Assembly (NCBI GenBank): GCA_002839535.1 | Contig: PGYF01000023.1 | Location: 1 to 23,007, forward strand | DNA: 23,007 nucleotides | Direction of reading: 5' to 3' | Source: Nitrospira bacterium HGW-Nitrospira-1 | GTDB taxonomy: Bacteria > Nitrospirota > Thermodesulfovibrionia > Thermodesulfovibrionales > UBA6898 | Shown: piece after piece, positions 22,953 to 23,007 of the stretch | How the letters are laid out: each line of letters begins with the position of its first letter | Position numbering within the stretch: the stretch's first letter is position 1 | Translations under genes and position numbers: made by a program | Notes under the pieces: generated by a model | Databases searched by the model: none | Seen by the model: the letters and a program-made list of their open reading frames with translations, nothing else | What the model was told of the DNA's origin: nothing

Positions 22953-23007
22953 GTCATTCCACGACCCCCCTCCGTCATTCCACGACCCCCCTCCGTCATT
23001 CCACGAC
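22953..23007. repeat. 21-bp tandem repeat, about 2.6 copies, at the right end
   Basis: Units start at 22953, 22974 and 22995, each beginning GTCATTCCACGAC and ending in a C-rich run (CCCCCTCC); the third is cut by the window end. The same unit in reverse orientation is at 202-235. A single GGTCATTC lies nearby at 22931. There is no spacer variation, so it is not a CRISPR array. Confidence 0.9.

Noticed and set aside
22953..23007. Possible CRISPR array
   Set aside because: The 21-bp units abut as simple tandem repeats with no unique spacers, and no cas genes are in the window.
202..23007. Inverted terminal repeats of a large mobile element
   Set aside because: The inverted 21-bp units are short and have related copies inside the window, no transposase or integrase is present, and the gene content is housekeeping. 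Shared dispersed repeats at contig ends explain it better.

Overview
The window reads as a chromosomal piece of a Gram-negative, probably anaerobic or microaerobic bacterium. LPS heptosyltransferases and lipoprotein-processing genes point to an outer membrane. System II cytochrome c maturation (ResB/CcsB), a ferredoxin-type 2-oxoacid oxidoreductase subunit, a YeeE/YedE sulfur transporter and a B12-radical SAM protein fit Nitrospirota or Desulfobacterota-like lineages; that placement is inference from gene content. No rRNA, tRNA, CRISPR, phage or intact insertion sequence was seen. Both ends lie in short dispersed repeats, so the window may be a contig that broke at repeats.

Layout, left to right. 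1-289: hairpin-forming repeats. 290-3214 (-): FAD oxidoreductase and B12-radical SAM protein. 3343-4425 (-): YeeE/YedE (TsuA-like) transporter with its own promoter. 4455-10758 (-): a tightly overlapping run, in transcription order a VorB-type alpha subunit, a heptosyltransferase II-GmhB phosphatase fusion, heptosyltransferase I, a GT39-like membrane glycosyltransferase, and a HepT/MntA (HEPN/MNT) toxin-antitoxin pair. 10814-12794 (+): an ars-type operon of permease, redox-active thioredoxin-like protein, ArsR, and a broken ACR3 arsenite transporter. 12865-16875 (-): ileS-lspA-lgt. 16988-20276 (-): three genes matching the expected set for bacterial ceramide synthesis, namely a CerR-like epimerase/reductase, a serine palmitoyltransferase and a GNAT-fold acyltransferase (bCerS-like). 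20342-22870 (-): resB-ccsB. 22871-23007: leader region and 21-bp tandem repeats.

Most of the window serves the cell envelope: LPS inner core, lipoprotein maturation, a probable sphingolipid pathway and extracytoplasmic cytochrome assembly. The strongest system-level observation is the compact cerR-spt-bcerS-like cluster. Other points of interest are the waaF-gmhB fusion, a short-tandem-repeat insertion inside that fusion, heptamer repeats at two gene ends, and a decayed acr3 fused to a foreign 3' end.
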